Below are positions 50,108 through 60,700 of a stretch of 64,000 nt of DNA, one piece after another (positions within the stretch are counted from its first letter, which is position 1; each line of letters starts with the position of its first letter). A program made the position numbers and the translations under genes. Under the pieces are notes generated by a model. The model was not told the origin of the DNA. It made no database searches and worked only from the letters and a program-made list of their open reading frames with translations. The DNA is from Bradyrhizobium sp. CCBAU 51627 (GTDB lineage Bacteria > Pseudomonadota > Alphaproteobacteria > Rhizobiales > Xanthobacteraceae), in the NCBI RefSeq assembly GCF_028128765.1, contig NZ_LBJG01000020.1, positions 1 to 64,000 of the forward strand, written 5' to 3'.

Positions 50108-51598
50108 ATGAGCGGTTTGGTGATCTCTGGCGGCCGGGTGGTGGATCCGGCGAGCGGCATGGACGCCGCTGGCGACGTGGCGGTGGTCGACGGCAAGATC
50201 GCCGCCGTCGGCGCCTCGCTGGGCGGCGCCGAGCGCGTGATCGATGCGACCGGGCTCGTGGTCGCGCCCGGCTTTATCGATCTGCACGCACACGGCCAAT
50301 CCATTCCCGCTGACCGCATGCAGGCCTTTGACGGCGTAACGACGACGCTCGACCTCGAGGCCGGCGTGCTGCCGGTCGCGTCCTGGTATGAGCGTCAGGC
50401 CAGGAAAGGCCGCGTGCTGAACTACGGCGCCGCCACCAATTGGGCCTTCGCGCGCATCGGCGCGATGACGGGCTCCAATGCCGAGAGTTCGCTGGAGGCG
50501 TTCGGCAATGCCATGCGCGACCGCCGCTGGATGGACAACGTCGCGACCGATACGGAGGTCGCCGGCATCCTCGAGCGCCTGGCGCGCGGACTGAACGAGG
50601 GCGGCATCGGCATCGGCATCCTCAACGCCTATGCGCCGGGAGCCGGCGTGCAGGAGCTGACCGCGGTATGCCAGCTCGCGGCCAGGCAGAACGTGCCGAC
50701 CTTCACCCACGTCGCCTACATGTCGCGCATCGACCCGGAAAGCGCCGCGGAGGCCTATATCCGCCTGATCGGCTATGCCGGCGCCACCGGCGCACATATG
50801 CACATTTGCCATTTCAACTCCTCGAGCAAGACCGACGTCGAACGCTGCCGCGTGCTGGTCGAGAAGGCGCAGGCGCAAGGGCTTCCCATCACGGTCGAGG
50901 CCTACCCTTACGGCACCGGCTCGACGGTGCTGGCGGCGGCGTTCTTCAGCGATCCCCAGTTCGTCGAGCGCAACGGCACCGGTTATGATTCCGTGCAGCG
51001 CGTGACCGACGGCTATCGCTTTCACGACCGCGAGGAGCTCTTGAAGGCGCAGGCCGAGGAGCCATCCTCGCTGGTGCTCTGGCACATCCTCGATACCGAG
51101 AACAATGCGCATCATCGCGACCTTCTCGACATGTCGGTGCTCTATCCCGGCGGCGCGATCGCGTCCGACGCGATGCCATGGACCCTGTCGGACGGCACCA
51201 CCTACAAGGGTGATGCCTGGCCGCTGCCTGATGACGCCACCTCGCATCCGCGCTCGGCCGGCTGCTTCACGAAGTTCATCCGCGAATGGGTGCGCGAGCG
51301 CAAAGCGGTGTCGCTGCTCGAAGGCGTGCGCAAATGCGCCCTGATCCCCGCAGACATCCTGTCGCAAAGCACGCCCGCGATGCGCGCCAAGGGCCGGCTC
51401 GCCAAGGACGCCGATGCCGACATCGTCGTGTTCGACTATGAGAAGCTTTCGGACCGCGCGACGTTCGCGGCGATGAACCGCCCGTCGGAAGGCGTGCGGC
51501 ATCTCGTCGTCAGCGGTCAGGTACTGATCAGCGACGGCGTGCTCGACGTCGCGGCACGGCCCGGCCGCCCCGTACGCCGCCCGGTCGTCGGAGGATGA
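50108..51598 (+). CDS. Amidohydrolase, N-acyl-D-amino-acid deacylase type, 496 aa
   Basis: A metal-dependent hydrolase: N-terminal beta domain with DGKIAAVGASLGGAERVIDA, metal motif GFIDLHAHG, a later THVAYMSR, GAHMHICHFN, and SDAMPW near the end, then HPRSAGCFTKFI. This layout fits D-aminoacylase/D-glutamate deacylase relatives. It releases an amino acid or amine from an acyl or amide substrate. Start at 50108 with GGAG. Overlaps the next gene by 4 bp. Confidence 0.82.
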   Translation: MSGLVISGGRVVDPASGMDAAGDVAVVDGKIAAVGASLGGAERVIDATGLVVAPGFIDLHAHGQSIPADRMQAFDGVTTTLDLEAGVLPVASWYERQARKGRVLNYGAATNWAFARIGAMTGSNAESSLEAFGNAMRDRRWMDNVATDTEVAGILERLARGLNEGGIGIGILNAYAPGAGVQELTAVCQLAARQNVPTFTHVAYMSRIDPESAAEAYIRLIGYAGATGAHMHICHFNSSSKTDVERCRVLVEKAQAQGLPITVEAYPYGTGSTVLAAAFFSDPQFVERNGTGYDSVQRVTDGYRFHDREELLKAQAEEPSSLVLWHILDTENNAHHRDLLDMSVLYPGGAIASDAMPWTLSDGTTYKGDAWPLPDDATSHPRSAGCFTKFIREWVRERKAVSLLEGVRKCALIPADILSQSTPAMRAKGRLAKDADADIVVFDYEKLSDRATFAAMNRPSEGVRHLVVSGQVLISDGVLDVAARPGRPVRRPVVGG

Positions 51599-52527
51599 CC
51601 ATGCCGGTCCCCATTCTCCTGGTGACGGGCTTTCTGGGGGCGGGCAAGACCACGGTCGTCAACCATCTGCTGGCAAACGCGGACGGGCGGCGGATCGCCG
51701 CTGTCGTCAACGATTTCGGCGCGATCAACATCGATGCCGAGTTGATCGCGGGCGCGAGCGACGGAGTGGTGAGCCTCAGTAACGGCTGCATCTGCTGCTC
51801 GCTTGAAGGTGATCTGCTGCGCACGCTCGCGACGCTGCTGCGGCGTGATCCGAAGCCTGACACCATCGTCATCGAGACCTCCGGTGTCGCCGATCCCGCC
51901 GATATCGTCCGCAACCTGATGGATCCCGTGATCCTGCGCGAGGCGCCGCTGGAAACCGTGCTCTGCGTGCTGGACGCCGCGACGCCGCCGGCGGCGCTCA
52001 ACGATGCGCTTCAGCGTTCGCAGCTGCGCGTCGCCGACATCGTGGCATTGAGCAAGCTGGACCTGGCGGGCGAAGGCGCCGGTGTGCGCATCCGCGAGGC
52101 CATCCGCGCGCAGCGCGTTGCCGCCGTGGTGGTCGATGCGAAGCAGGGCGGGATTCCGTCCGCGCTGCTGTTTCCCGCAAGCGATCGCGCGCCCGCGCCG
52201 CGCCAACCGGGGCCGAAACGCCCGGCAGAAGATCGCTTCGAGACGTTGAGCTGGACCTCCGACCGGCCGCTCTCGCTGCCGCGGCTGCAGCAGGCGATCG
52301 GCAAGCTGGCGCCGAAACTCGCGCGCGCGAAAGGTTTGTTCGAGACAATCGAGCAGCCCGGCCGCCAGATGGTGTTCCAGTTCGCCGGCGGCCGCGCGAC
52401 GCTTGCGCCGGGCGAAGCGCCCGCACCGGGCGTGCCCCGCGCGCGAATCGTCTTCATCGCCGAACTCGGCGTGCTCTCCAAGCCGGAGATCGACGCGCTG
52501 ATGGACGGCTGTGTTGCTCCAGGTTGA
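51595..52527 (+). CDS. CobW/COG0523 family GTPase, 310 aa
   Basis: Metal-handling GTPase: Walker A GFLGAGKTTVVNH, metal motif NGCICCSLEGD (Cys-x-Cys-Cys), ETSGVADPADI and SKLD in the guanine-recognition loop, then a C-terminal CobW domain. Such proteins deliver metal ions to enzymes. Its start overlaps the amidohydrolase stop (ATGA), so it may load metal into that hydrolase. An alternative start is ATG 51601. Confidence 0.88.
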   Translation: MTMPVPILLVTGFLGAGKTTVVNHLLANADGRRIAAVVNDFGAINIDAELIAGASDGVVSLSNGCICCSLEGDLLRTLATLLRRDPKPDTIVIETSGVADPADIVRNLMDPVILREAPLETVLCVLDAATPPAALNDALQRSQLRVADIVALSKLDLAGEGAGVRIREAIRAQRVAAVVVDAKQGGIPSALLFPASDRAPAPRQPGPKRPAEDRFETLSWTSDRPLSLPRLQQAIGKLAPKLARAKGLFETIEQPGRQMVFQFAGGRATLAPGEAPAPGVPRARIVFIAELGVLSKPEIDALMDGCVAPG

Positions 52528-52599
52528 CGTGCCGCGATAGAGTCGATCGCGTCCAATGTCGGCCGCTTGTTGTCTTGCCGTGTCGATCCGAGGCCAGAG

Positions 52600-53463
52600 A
52601 TGTCCCTGAATACCTCATCCGCCCCCACTGACGCAGCCTCGCGCCGCGCGGCCAAGCCGGTCATCGTCTATCCGGCCGGGTCGATGCCAGGGCCTGACAT
52701 GGCCACGCTCGAATCCGCGCGGCAGACGCTGGTCAAGACGCACGAGCTCATCGTGCCGCCTCGCGATGCACGAGCCTTTCGTGTGGCGCGCGGCCAGTTT
52801 GTCCGCATCGTCAGCATTGACGGCCCCCAGGTCGGCGATCTCAATCTCTGGAACGCAGCCGATCTCGCCGAGCACTTCTTCAGCGGCAAGACGCGGGCGC
52901 TCCACGGCACGCATGTTGGCCTCGGTAACAGGCTCTGGAGCACGATGCCTTATCTCCGGCCCATGGCGACCATCAGCCACGATACGCTCGGCTGGTACGG
53001 TTTCGACGCCGATGGCGCCGGCATTCATGATGTCATCGGCACCCGCTGCGATCCCTATACCAATCTCCTGTTGAACGGCACGACTTACGATTTCTGCTGT
53101 CACTCCAACCTGTCCCGCGCGCTCGCCGCCGAATTGAAGCTCGATCCCGCTGCAGTGGAGCATCACGTCCACGATGTGCTCAATGTCTTCATGTGCACCG
53201 GCTTCACGCGGGACACGCATCAGTATTTCATGAAGGCAAGTCCGGTCCGCCCCGGCGACTTCATCGAGTTCTTCGCGGAGATCGACCTGCTCGGAGCGTT
53301 GTCGGCCTGTCCCGGTGGGGACTGCAGCGCAACCCATTCCAGCGATGCCGCGGCGTGCCATCCGCTCAAGATCGAAATCTTCGAGCCGGATCGAACGACG
53401 CTGAAGGACTGGACCTGGCCGATGCCGAGTGCGTATCACCGTCACCACGGCGTCGATGCATGA
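52600..53463 (+). CDS. DUF1989 / urea carboxylase-associated family protein, 287 aa
   Basis: VARGQFVRIVSIDGPQVGDL, then LNLWNAADLAEHFFSGKTRA, TRCDPYTNLLL and CHSNLSRALA, with VLNVFMCTGFT later: the DUF1989 pattern. Several Cys and His suggest a bound metal. Family members occur with urea or amide degradation genes. Same strand as the amidohydrolase-CobW pair, 72 bp downstream. Confidence 0.82.
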   Translation: MSLNTSSAPTDAASRRAAKPVIVYPAGSMPGPDMATLESARQTLVKTHELIVPPRDARAFRVARGQFVRIVSIDGPQVGDLNLWNAADLAEHFFSGKTRALHGTHVGLGNRLWSTMPYLRPMATISHDTLGWYGFDADGAGIHDVIGTRCDPYTNLLLNGTTYDFCCHSNLSRALAAELKLDPAAVEHHVHDVLNVFMCTGFTRDTHQYFMKASPVRPGDFIEFFAEIDLLGALSACPGGDCSATHSSDAAACHPLKIEIFEPDRTTLKDWTWPMPSAYHRHHGVDA

Positions 53464-53472
53464 AGCTGGGTC

Positions 53473-53868
53473 TTAATCCTCCACCGGTATCCCGTCCCCG
53501 TGCACATACCACGCTGCGCGTGACGTCCACTGCACATGCCGGTCGGGCGTCGCGCCCAGCGGCTCGTCGAAGGCGCCGGCATGGATGATCGCCTCGCGCC
53601 CGCTGCGCGTCAGATGTGGCATCGGGCTGCCGCACGTCTTGCAGAATGCGGAGGCAAAGCTTTTCGCATTCGGCAAATCGAAGCGCGCCACCAATTCTTC
53701 GCCGCGGAGCCAGCGCAGTGCGCCCGCCTTGACGATCACCTCACATGAATGAGCCGTGCCGGTGGCCTTGCGGCAGCGCGAACAATGGCAGTTGAGGAAA
53801 CGGTCGAACGGAGCCTCGACCTCGAAGGCGACATCGCCGCACAAGCAGCTTCCCCGGAATACGGTCAT
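53473..53868 (-). CDS. GFA family protein (formaldehyde-activating enzyme fold), 131 aa
   Basis: Zinc fold of the Gfa/CENP-V family: GSCLCGDVAFEVEAP, NCHCSRCRKATGTAHSC and SAFCKTCGSPMPH supply the Cys ligands. Relatives bind glutathione-formaldehyde adducts or have unknown substrates. Start at ATG 53868 with AAGGGG upstream. Convergent with the DUF1989 gene. Confidence 0.88.
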   Translation of the reverse strand: MTVFRGSCLCGDVAFEVEAPFDRFLNCHCSRCRKATGTAHSCEVIVKAGALRWLRGEELVARFDLPNAKSFASAFCKTCGSPMPHLTRSGREAIIHAGAFDEPLGATPDRHVQWTSRAAWYVHGDGIPVED

Positions 53869-53915
53869 GTCATTCCCCTTCGGCAATTCTCAAGAAGGTG
53901 ACAGATCCTCGACGC

Positions 53916-54113
53916 TCACGCAAATTGCGCGAGGCCGTGTCCGACGGACCAGTTTTCCGCGGAGGCATCGAGTACGTTGACGAACACATCTTCGGGCCGG
54001 ATGCCGGGATTCTCGCCGAGCAGATCTGCGATCCTTCGATGCAACGCCCTCTTCTGCTCGGGCGTTCGCGAAGCAAACACGGTGATCTGATTTGCCGGAG
54101 CGGCGAACCCCAA
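53916..54113 (-). pseudogene. Tautomerase family protein, N-terminally truncated, 65 aa
   Basis: Only the C-terminal half remains: FASRTPEQKRALHRRIADLL, then GENPGIRPEDVFVNVLDASA and NWSVGHGLAQFA, the end of the roughly 130-residue double-domain tautomerases. The N-terminal half with the catalytic Pro1 is missing and the frame starts at a TTG. A fragment. Confidence 0.65.
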
Positions 54114-54183
54114 TGCTTAAAGCTTTGCTAAGGAGGCCGGGATAAAATGGCATATCAACCCCGCTCAATTCTTGCGAGCCCCG

Positions 54184-55866
54184 ATGATTTTCTCCCGCAT
54201 CAGTTTCAAGCTGGTCCTCATTGTCGGCATCAGCCTCCTCGGCATGATCGCGCTCGTACCGATCGCGCTGTCGACCCTGCGCAGCCAGATGGTCGCCGAC
54301 CGCCAGGCCAAGACGCAGCACATGGTCGATGTCGGCTACGGCATCCTGGCGCACTATCAGAAGCTCGAGAGCGACGGGAAACTCTCGCGCGAGCAGGCAC
54401 AGGCGGCCGCGATGGCGGAAATCAAGAGTCTGCGCTACGACAAGGTCGAGTATTTCTGGATCAACGACATGACCCCGAAGATGGTCATGCACCCGATCAA
54501 GCCCGAGCTTGACGGCAAGGATCTCGCCGGGATGAAGGATCCCTCGGGCAATGCGCTGTTCCTCGGCTTCGTCGACGTCGTCAGGAAACGGGGCGGGGGC
54601 TTCTACAGCTACCTCTGGCCCAAGCCCGGCTTCGAGCAGCCGGTCGGGAAAATCTCCTATGTGAAGGGCTTTGCGCCCTGGGGCTGGATCATCGGCACCG
54701 GCATCTATCTCGACGACGTCGACGCCGTCTTCCGCCAGGACGCGATGACGTTCGGCCTCGTGTGCCTCGCGGTGTTCGTGCTCGTGCTCGGCGCCTCCTT
54801 CGCGATCGGCCGCAGCGTGACCCGGCCGCTCGCGACGATCACCGGATTGACCGAGCGCCTCGCCGCCGGCGACAGCGCATTCGAGGTACCCTACACCAGC
54901 CGTCGCGACGAGGTCGGCGGGCTTGCCAAGGCGCTGGCGGTGTTCAAGGACAATGCCGCGGCCGTCGGCCGGATGCACGCCGAGCAGCAGGAGGCAAAGC
55001 AGCAGGCCGACGACGAGAAGCGCAAGACGATGGCCGATCTCGCCGGCAAGTTCGAGGCAAGCGTTCAGGCCGTGGTTCGCGACGTTTTCAATGAAGCTCG
55101 GGCGATGCAGCGGGCCGCGCAGGGCATGTCGGAGACCGCGAACAAGGCGAGCGACCGCGCCAGCTTCGTCGCCACCGCGTGCCAGCAGGCATCGAACAAC
55201 GTGCAGATGGTCGCGTCCGCTGCCGGGCAGTTGTCGGCCTCGATCACCGAGATCAGCCAGCGCGTCGCGCAGGCGGCAACCGTCGCCGACAAGGCCGCCG
55301 CCGACGGCCAGCGCACCAACGACACCGTGCAGGGCCTGGCCGCGGCCGCCCACAAGATCGGCGAGGTCATCGACCTCATCAACCAGATCGCCTCGCAGAC
55401 CAACCTGCTCGCGCTCAACGCCACCATCGAAGCCGCGCGTGCCGGCGAGGCCGGCAAGGGGTTTGCCGTGGTCGCGAGCGAGGTGAAGTCGCTGGCGAGC
55501 CAGACCGCCAAGGCCACCGACGAGATCGGCGCGCAGATTACCGCGATCCAGGCCGAGACCAATCAGGTCGTCGGCAACATCGAGAGCATCCGCGCCACCA
55601 TCATGGAGGTCAACGAGATCTCCGCGTCGATCGCGGCCGCAGTCGAAGAGCAGGGCGCCGCGACGCAGGCCATTGCCCACAGCGTGCAGGAAGCCGCCTC
55701 CGGCACCGACCAGGTCTCGCAAAACATCTCCGGCGTCACCGACGCCACCGCGGAGACCGGACAGGTCGCCGGCCTCGTGCTGCAATCGAGCGGCCGGCTG
55801 GCTGAGAAGCTGCAATCGCTGGAGAACGAGGTCAGCGCGTTCGTGGCCGGCGTGCGGGCGGCCTGA
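54184..55866 (+). CDS. Methyl-accepting chemotaxis protein with a single Cache domain, 560 aa
   Basis: Chemoreceptor. Helix 1 ([20 protein letters not shown]), then a periplasmic single Cache domain (about 35-185; [37 protein letters not shown]), helix 2 ([19 protein letters not shown]), a HAMP segment, and a long signalling coiled coil with the CheA/CheW contact tip [34 protein letters not shown]. Cache ligands are often organic acids. Start at 54184. Confidence 0.92.
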   Translation: MIFSRISFKLVLIVGISLLGMIALVPIALSTLRSQMVADRQAKTQHMVDVGYGILAHYQKLESDGKLSREQAQAAAMAEIKSLRYDKVEYFWINDMTPKMVMHPIKPELDGKDLAGMKDPSGNALFLGFVDVVRKRGGGFYSYLWPKPGFEQPVGKISYVKGFAPWGWIIGTGIYLDDVDAVFRQDAMTFGLVCLAVFVLVLGASFAIGRSVTRPLATITGLTERLAAGDSAFEVPYTSRRDEVGGLAKALAVFKDNAAAVGRMHAEQQEAKQQADDEKRKTMADLAGKFEASVQAVVRDVFNEARAMQRAAQGMSETANKASDRASFVATACQQASNNVQMVASAAGQLSASITEISQRVAQAATVADKAAADGQRTNDTVQGLAAAAHKIGEVIDLINQIASQTNLLALNATIEAARAGEAGKGFAVVASEVKSLASQTAKATDEIGAQITAIQAETNQVVGNIESIRATIMEVNEISASIAAAVEEQGAATQAIAHSVQEAASGTDQVSQNISGVTDATAETGQVAGLVLQSSGRLAEKLQSLENEVSAFVAGVRAA

Positions 55867-55978
55867 CGCGCAAGCCGTCTCGCCGTTTTTCCGCGTCACG
55901 GTATCGCCCGTGATGCGGACGAACTGTTTGTCTTGACATGACGTTCGTCGTGCTCGACGTGTAATGACGTCGGTCGAA

Positions 55979-55992
55979 GGCACATCTGTGCC
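55979..55992. promoter_or_regulatory. 14-bp palindrome before the ligase gene
   Basis: GGCACATCTGTGCC lies 30 bp upstream of the acyl-CoA ligase start. A TTGACA hexamer is at 55933. The palindrome may be the operator of a dimeric regulator. Confidence 0.35.
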
Positions 55993-56021
55993 CGAAAAGA
56001 AAAGCACGCGGGAAAGACGCC

Positions 56022-57740
56022 ATGAGTGCAGACCTCAACGAGAAGGACTACCTCGCCACCTTGCACGGCCTGTGGGAGAAGGCGTGGCCAAAGGGCATGC
56101 CGCGCTCGGCGAATTATCTGCATGGCGAAGTTCCGCTGACGGAATATCTGCGCGCCTGGGCCAAGCAGAGCCCCGCGCGCCCCGCGGTGATCTTCTACGG
56201 TCACGTCACGACCTATGCCGAGCTTGACCAGCAGAGCGACCGTTTTGCCGCGCTGTTGCAGGCCAAGGGCGTACGCAGGGGCGATCGCGTCGCGGTCTTT
56301 CTGCCGAACTCCCCGCAATTCCACATCGTGTTCTTCGGCATCCTGAAGCTCGGCGCGGTCCATGTGCCCGTGAGCCCGCTGTCGCGCGCGTTCGAGCTGT
56401 CTTACGAGCTCAACGACACCCAGGCCGAGGTGATCGTGGCGCTCGACCAGCTCATTCCCGTGGTCGAACAGGTGCGGGGCGAAGTCAGTCTGCGCGAGAT
56501 CATCGTGACGAGCTTCGCCGATGTCGTCCCGGCGATGCCGGCGTTTCCGACGCCGGACTCGATCCGTACGCCGCGCATCACGATTTCAGGCGCGACCGAC
56601 CTGTTGCCCGCGCTCGCCGCAATGCCAGCGCCTGTGCCGCTGCCGCCGCCCGGCCTCGATGAGGTCGCCGCGCTCAACTACACCGGCGGCACCACCGGCA
56701 TGCCGAAGGGCTGCGTCCATACCCATCGCGACATGGTCTATACGGCCGCCGCCAATTACGGCATCTCGGTGCTATCAGACGAGAGCAGCGTGTTCCTGTC
56801 GTTCTTCCCCGAGTTCTGGATTGCGGGCGAGAATTTCGGCCTGATTTTTCCGCTGTTCTCCGGCGGGACGCTGGTGCTGCTGGCGCGCTGGGACGCCGTC
56901 GGCGCGATGGCTGCAATCGACAAATACAAGGTCTCGATCACGGCCATGCCGGTTGATGGCGCGGTCGAGCTGATGGACCACCCGCGCTGGAGCGAGTTCG
57001 ACCTGTCGTCGCTTAAACAGGTGCGCGTCGTCTCCTTCGTCAAGAAGCTCAATGCCGACTACCGCAAGCGCTGGAAGGATCTCACGGGCACCATCCTGAT
57101 GGAGGCGGCCTGGGGCATGACCGAGACTCACACCTCCAACACGTTCACATCAGGTTTCCAGGACGACGATTTCGATCTCAACAGCCAGCCGATCTTCGTC
57201 GGCCTGCCGGTCCCCGGCGCCGAGTTCAAGATCACCGATTTCGAGACCGGTGAACTTTTGCCGCTCGGTGCCGAAGGCGAGATCCGCGTGCGGACGCCGT
57301 CGTTGCTCAAGAGCTACTGGAACAAGGCGGAGGCGACCGCGGAGTCGCTCGTTGATGGTTGGCTGCGCACCGGCGACATCGGCACCATCGACAAGGACGG
57401 TTTCCTGCACTTCCTCGGCCGTCGCAAGGAGATGCTGAAGGTCAAGGGCATGAGCGTGTTTCCGCCGGAGATCGAGGCGCTGCTGGGGCAGCATCCGAAG
57501 GTGCTGGGCTCCGGCGTGGTCGGCCGCGACGATCCTGACAGGGGGCAGGTGCCTGTGGCCTATATCCAGCTCAAGCCGGAGGCGGTCGGCACCATCTCCG
57601 AAGACATTCGCGCCTGGTGCGCCGAGCGCATGGCCGTCTACAAGGTGCCGGAAGTGCGCATCATCGACGCGCTGCCGCTGACGGCCACCGGCAAGGTGAA
57701 GAAGCAGGACCTCAATCCCAACCAGCCTGCCGCAGTCTGA
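56022..57740 (+). CDS. AMP-forming acyl-CoA ligase, 572 aa
   Basis: ANL superfamily. Motifs: YTGGTTGMPKGCVHTH (ATP loop), LMEAAWGMTETHTSNT, GWLRTGDIGTIDKDGF, GRRKEMLKVKGMSVFPPEIE and the catalytic Lys in TATGKVKKQDL. Activates a carboxylic acid to its CoA ester. The next gene, 12 bp on, is an acyl-CoA carboxylase, so the product is probably carboxylated next. The fatty acid cannot be named from sequence. Confidence 0.92.
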   Translation: MSADLNEKDYLATLHGLWEKAWPKGMPRSANYLHGEVPLTEYLRAWAKQSPARPAVIFYGHVTTYAELDQQSDRFAALLQAKGVRRGDRVAVFLPNSPQFHIVFFGILKLGAVHVPVSPLSRAFELSYELNDTQAEVIVALDQLIPVVEQVRGEVSLREIIVTSFADVVPAMPAFPTPDSIRTPRITISGATDLLPALAAMPAPVPLPPPGLDEVAALNYTGGTTGMPKGCVHTHRDMVYTAAANYGISVLSDESSVFLSFFPEFWIAGENFGLIFPLFSGGTLVLLARWDAVGAMAAIDKYKVSITAMPVDGAVELMDHPRWSEFDLSSLKQVRVVSFVKKLNADYRKRWKDLTGTILMEAAWGMTETHTSNTFTSGFQDDDFDLNSQPIFVGLPVPGAEFKITDFETGELLPLGAEGEIRVRTPSLLKSYWNKAEATAESLVDGWLRTGDIGTIDKDGFLHFLGRRKEMLKVKGMSVFPPEIEALLGQHPKVLGSGVVGRDDPDRGQVPVAYIQLKPEAVGTISEDIRAWCAERMAVYKVPEVRIIDALPLTATGKVKKQDLNPNQPAAV

Positions 57741-57752
57741 GTGAGAGAGACG

Positions 57753-60700
57753 ATGTCGTTCAAGAAGCTCCTGATCGCCAACCGCGGCGAGATCGCCATC
57801 CGCATTGCGCGCGCGGCGGCTGATGCCGGCATCGCGACGGTCGCGATCCATCCCGCGGACGATGCGCTCTCGCTGCATGTGCGCGTCGCCGACGAGGCGG
57901 TCGAAATCCCCGGCCGCGGCGCAAGGGCCTATCTCGACATCGAGGCGGTGGTGAAGGCGGCGACGAGCGTCGGCTGCGATGCCGTGCATCCCGGCTATGG
58001 TTTCCTCAGCGAGAACCCGGCATTCGCAAGAGCCTGCGCCGATGCGGGCCTTGTCTTCGTCGGGCCGAAGCCGGCCGCGCTTGACCTGTTCGGCGACAAG
58101 GTCGCGGCCCGGCAACTCGCAAAGCGTTGTGGCGTGCCGATCATTGCCGGCACCAGTGGCCCGTCGAGCCTTGAGGAGATCACCGCGTTCGTCAACTCGC
58201 TCGGCGACAATGCTGCGATCGTGATCAAGGCGATGGCCGGCGGCGGTGGCCGCGGCATGCGCGTCGTCGAGACCGCAGCCGATCTCGCGGAGGCCTATGC
58301 ACGCTGCCAGTCCGAAGCCAAGGCCGCCTTCGGCTATGATGGCGTCTATGCCGAGCGGCTGATCCGGCAGGCGCGCCACATCGAGGTGCAGATCATCGGC
58401 GACAAGCACGGGGCGATCTCGCATCTCTGGGAGCGCGAATGCACCATCCAGCGCCGGCATCAGAAGCTGATCGAGGTGGCGCCGAGCCCGTCGCTGAGCG
58501 ACGGTTTGCGTGGCCGCATCATCGAGTCCGCCAAGCAGCTCGCCGCTGCGGCGTCTTATGACAATCTCGGTACGTTCGAGTTTCTGGTCGACGGCTCCGC
58601 CGACGACAGCTTCGCCTTTATCGAGGCCAATCCGCGGCTTCAGGTCGAGCATACGGTGACAGAGGAGGTGCTCGGACTCGATCTCGTTCACGCCCAGCTC
58701 GCGGTGGCATCAGGCGCGACGCTGGCCTCGCTCGGCCTGGCACAGGCATCGGTTCCGAAGCCGCGCGGCTATGCCATGCAGCTGCGCGTCAACATGGAGA
58801 CGCTGGATGCGACCGGGGCGACGCATCCGACCGGCGGCGTGCTGGCTGTGTTCGAGCCGTCGTCCGGTCCCGGCGTCCGGGTCGATAGCTTTGGCTATGC
58901 CGGCTACAAGACCAGCGCGGCCTTCGACTCGCTGCTGGCCAAGGTCATCGTGCATACGCCCGGTGAGGCCTGGCATGACGTCGTGGCGAAGGCCTCGCGT
59001 GCCTTGCGCGAATTCCGCATCGACGGCGTCGTCACCAATATCGCTTTCCTTCAGGCGGTGCTGGCGCACGCCGATTTCAGGACCAACCGCATCGCGACCG
59101 ACTTCATCGATCGCAACATCGCAAAGCTGGTCGAGAGTGCGGACGGCGCGGCCAAGCCGCTCTACTTTGCTGCGACCGAGCGCAGCGGTGTGCACGGCGC
59201 CGAGGCGCATGTTGCGCAAGCCGTGCCCGAAGGCGCGGTGATGGTCGCCGCGCCGTTGCAGGGCACCATCGTCACCATTCAGGTGAAGGAGGGCGAGATC
59301 GTCCGCCCCGGCCAGCAACTCGCCGTGATCGAGTCCATGAAAATGGAGCATCTCGTGATGGCCGAGCAGGGCGGGCGCGTCATGAAGCTCGCAGCCGGCG
59401 ACGGCGTCACGCTGATGCATGGCGAGCCGATCATGTATCTCGAGCCGCTCGACGTCGCGGCCGACAGCGCGGCAGTGGAAGCCGATGTCGATCTCGATCA
59501 TATCCGCCCTGACCTCGCCGAGCTGATCGCCCGCCAGGCCAATACGCTCGATGAAAACCGCCCGGCCGCGGTCGAACGCCGCCGCAACACCAATCAGCGC
59601 ACCGCGCGCGAGAACGTCGCCCAGCTCGTCGACGACGGCTCGTTCATGGAATATGGCAGCCTCGCGATCGCGGCGCAGCGCCGGCGGCGCAAGCTCGACG
59701 ATCTCATCAAGAATACGCCGGCCGACGGCCTCGTCACGGGCGTCGCCACCGTCAACGCCGACAAGTTCGGCGACGCTGCGCGTTGCATTGTCGTGGCCTA
59801 TGATTACACCGTGCTCGCGGGTACGCAGGGCCACATGAATCACAAGAAGATCGACCGCATACTGACGCTTGCGGAAGATTGGCGCGTGCCGCTGGTGTTT
59901 TACGCCGAGGGCGGCGGCGGCCGGCCCGGCGATACCGACCGGCTCGGCATGACCGGCCTCGACGGCCCGTCCTTCGTGCAATTCGCAAGACTCTCCGGCC
60001 TCGTGCCGGTCATCGGCGTCGTCTCCGGCTATTGCTTCGCGGGCAACGCTGCGATGCTCGGTTGCTGCGACGTCATCATCGCGACCAGGAATGCCTCGAT
60101 CGGCATGGGCGGCCCGGCCATGATCGAAGGCGGCGGGCTCGGCGTCTATCATCCGGCCGAGGTCGGCCCGGTCTCGTTCCAGTCGCCAAACGGCGTTATC
60201 GATATCCTCGTCGAAGACGAGGAGGAGGCGACATCGGTCGCGCAAAAATATCTGTCCTATTTCCAGGGTGCGGTGGCGGACTGGGAGGCCGCCGACCAGC
60301 GCCTGCTCCGCCGCGCCATCCCGGAAAACCGTCTGCGCGTCTACGACATCCGCAGCGTCATCGATCTCGTCGCGGACAAAAACAGCGTGCTGGAGCTGCG
60401 CCCCGACTACGGCGTCGGCATGATCACCGCGCTGATCCGGATCGAAGGCAAGCCGTTCGGCCTGATCGCCAACAATCCGCGCCATCTCGGCGGCGCGATC
60501 GATGCCGATGCCGGTGACAAGGCGGCACGCTTCCTCCAGCTTTGCGACGCCTTCGACCTGCCTGTCGTCTCGCTATGCGATACGCCCGGCTTCATGGTCG
60601 GCCCGGAGGCCGAGAAGACCGCGATCGTGCGCCACGTCTCGCGCATGTTCGTCACAGGTGCGAGCCTCACCGTGCCATTGTTCGGCATCGTGCTGCGCAA

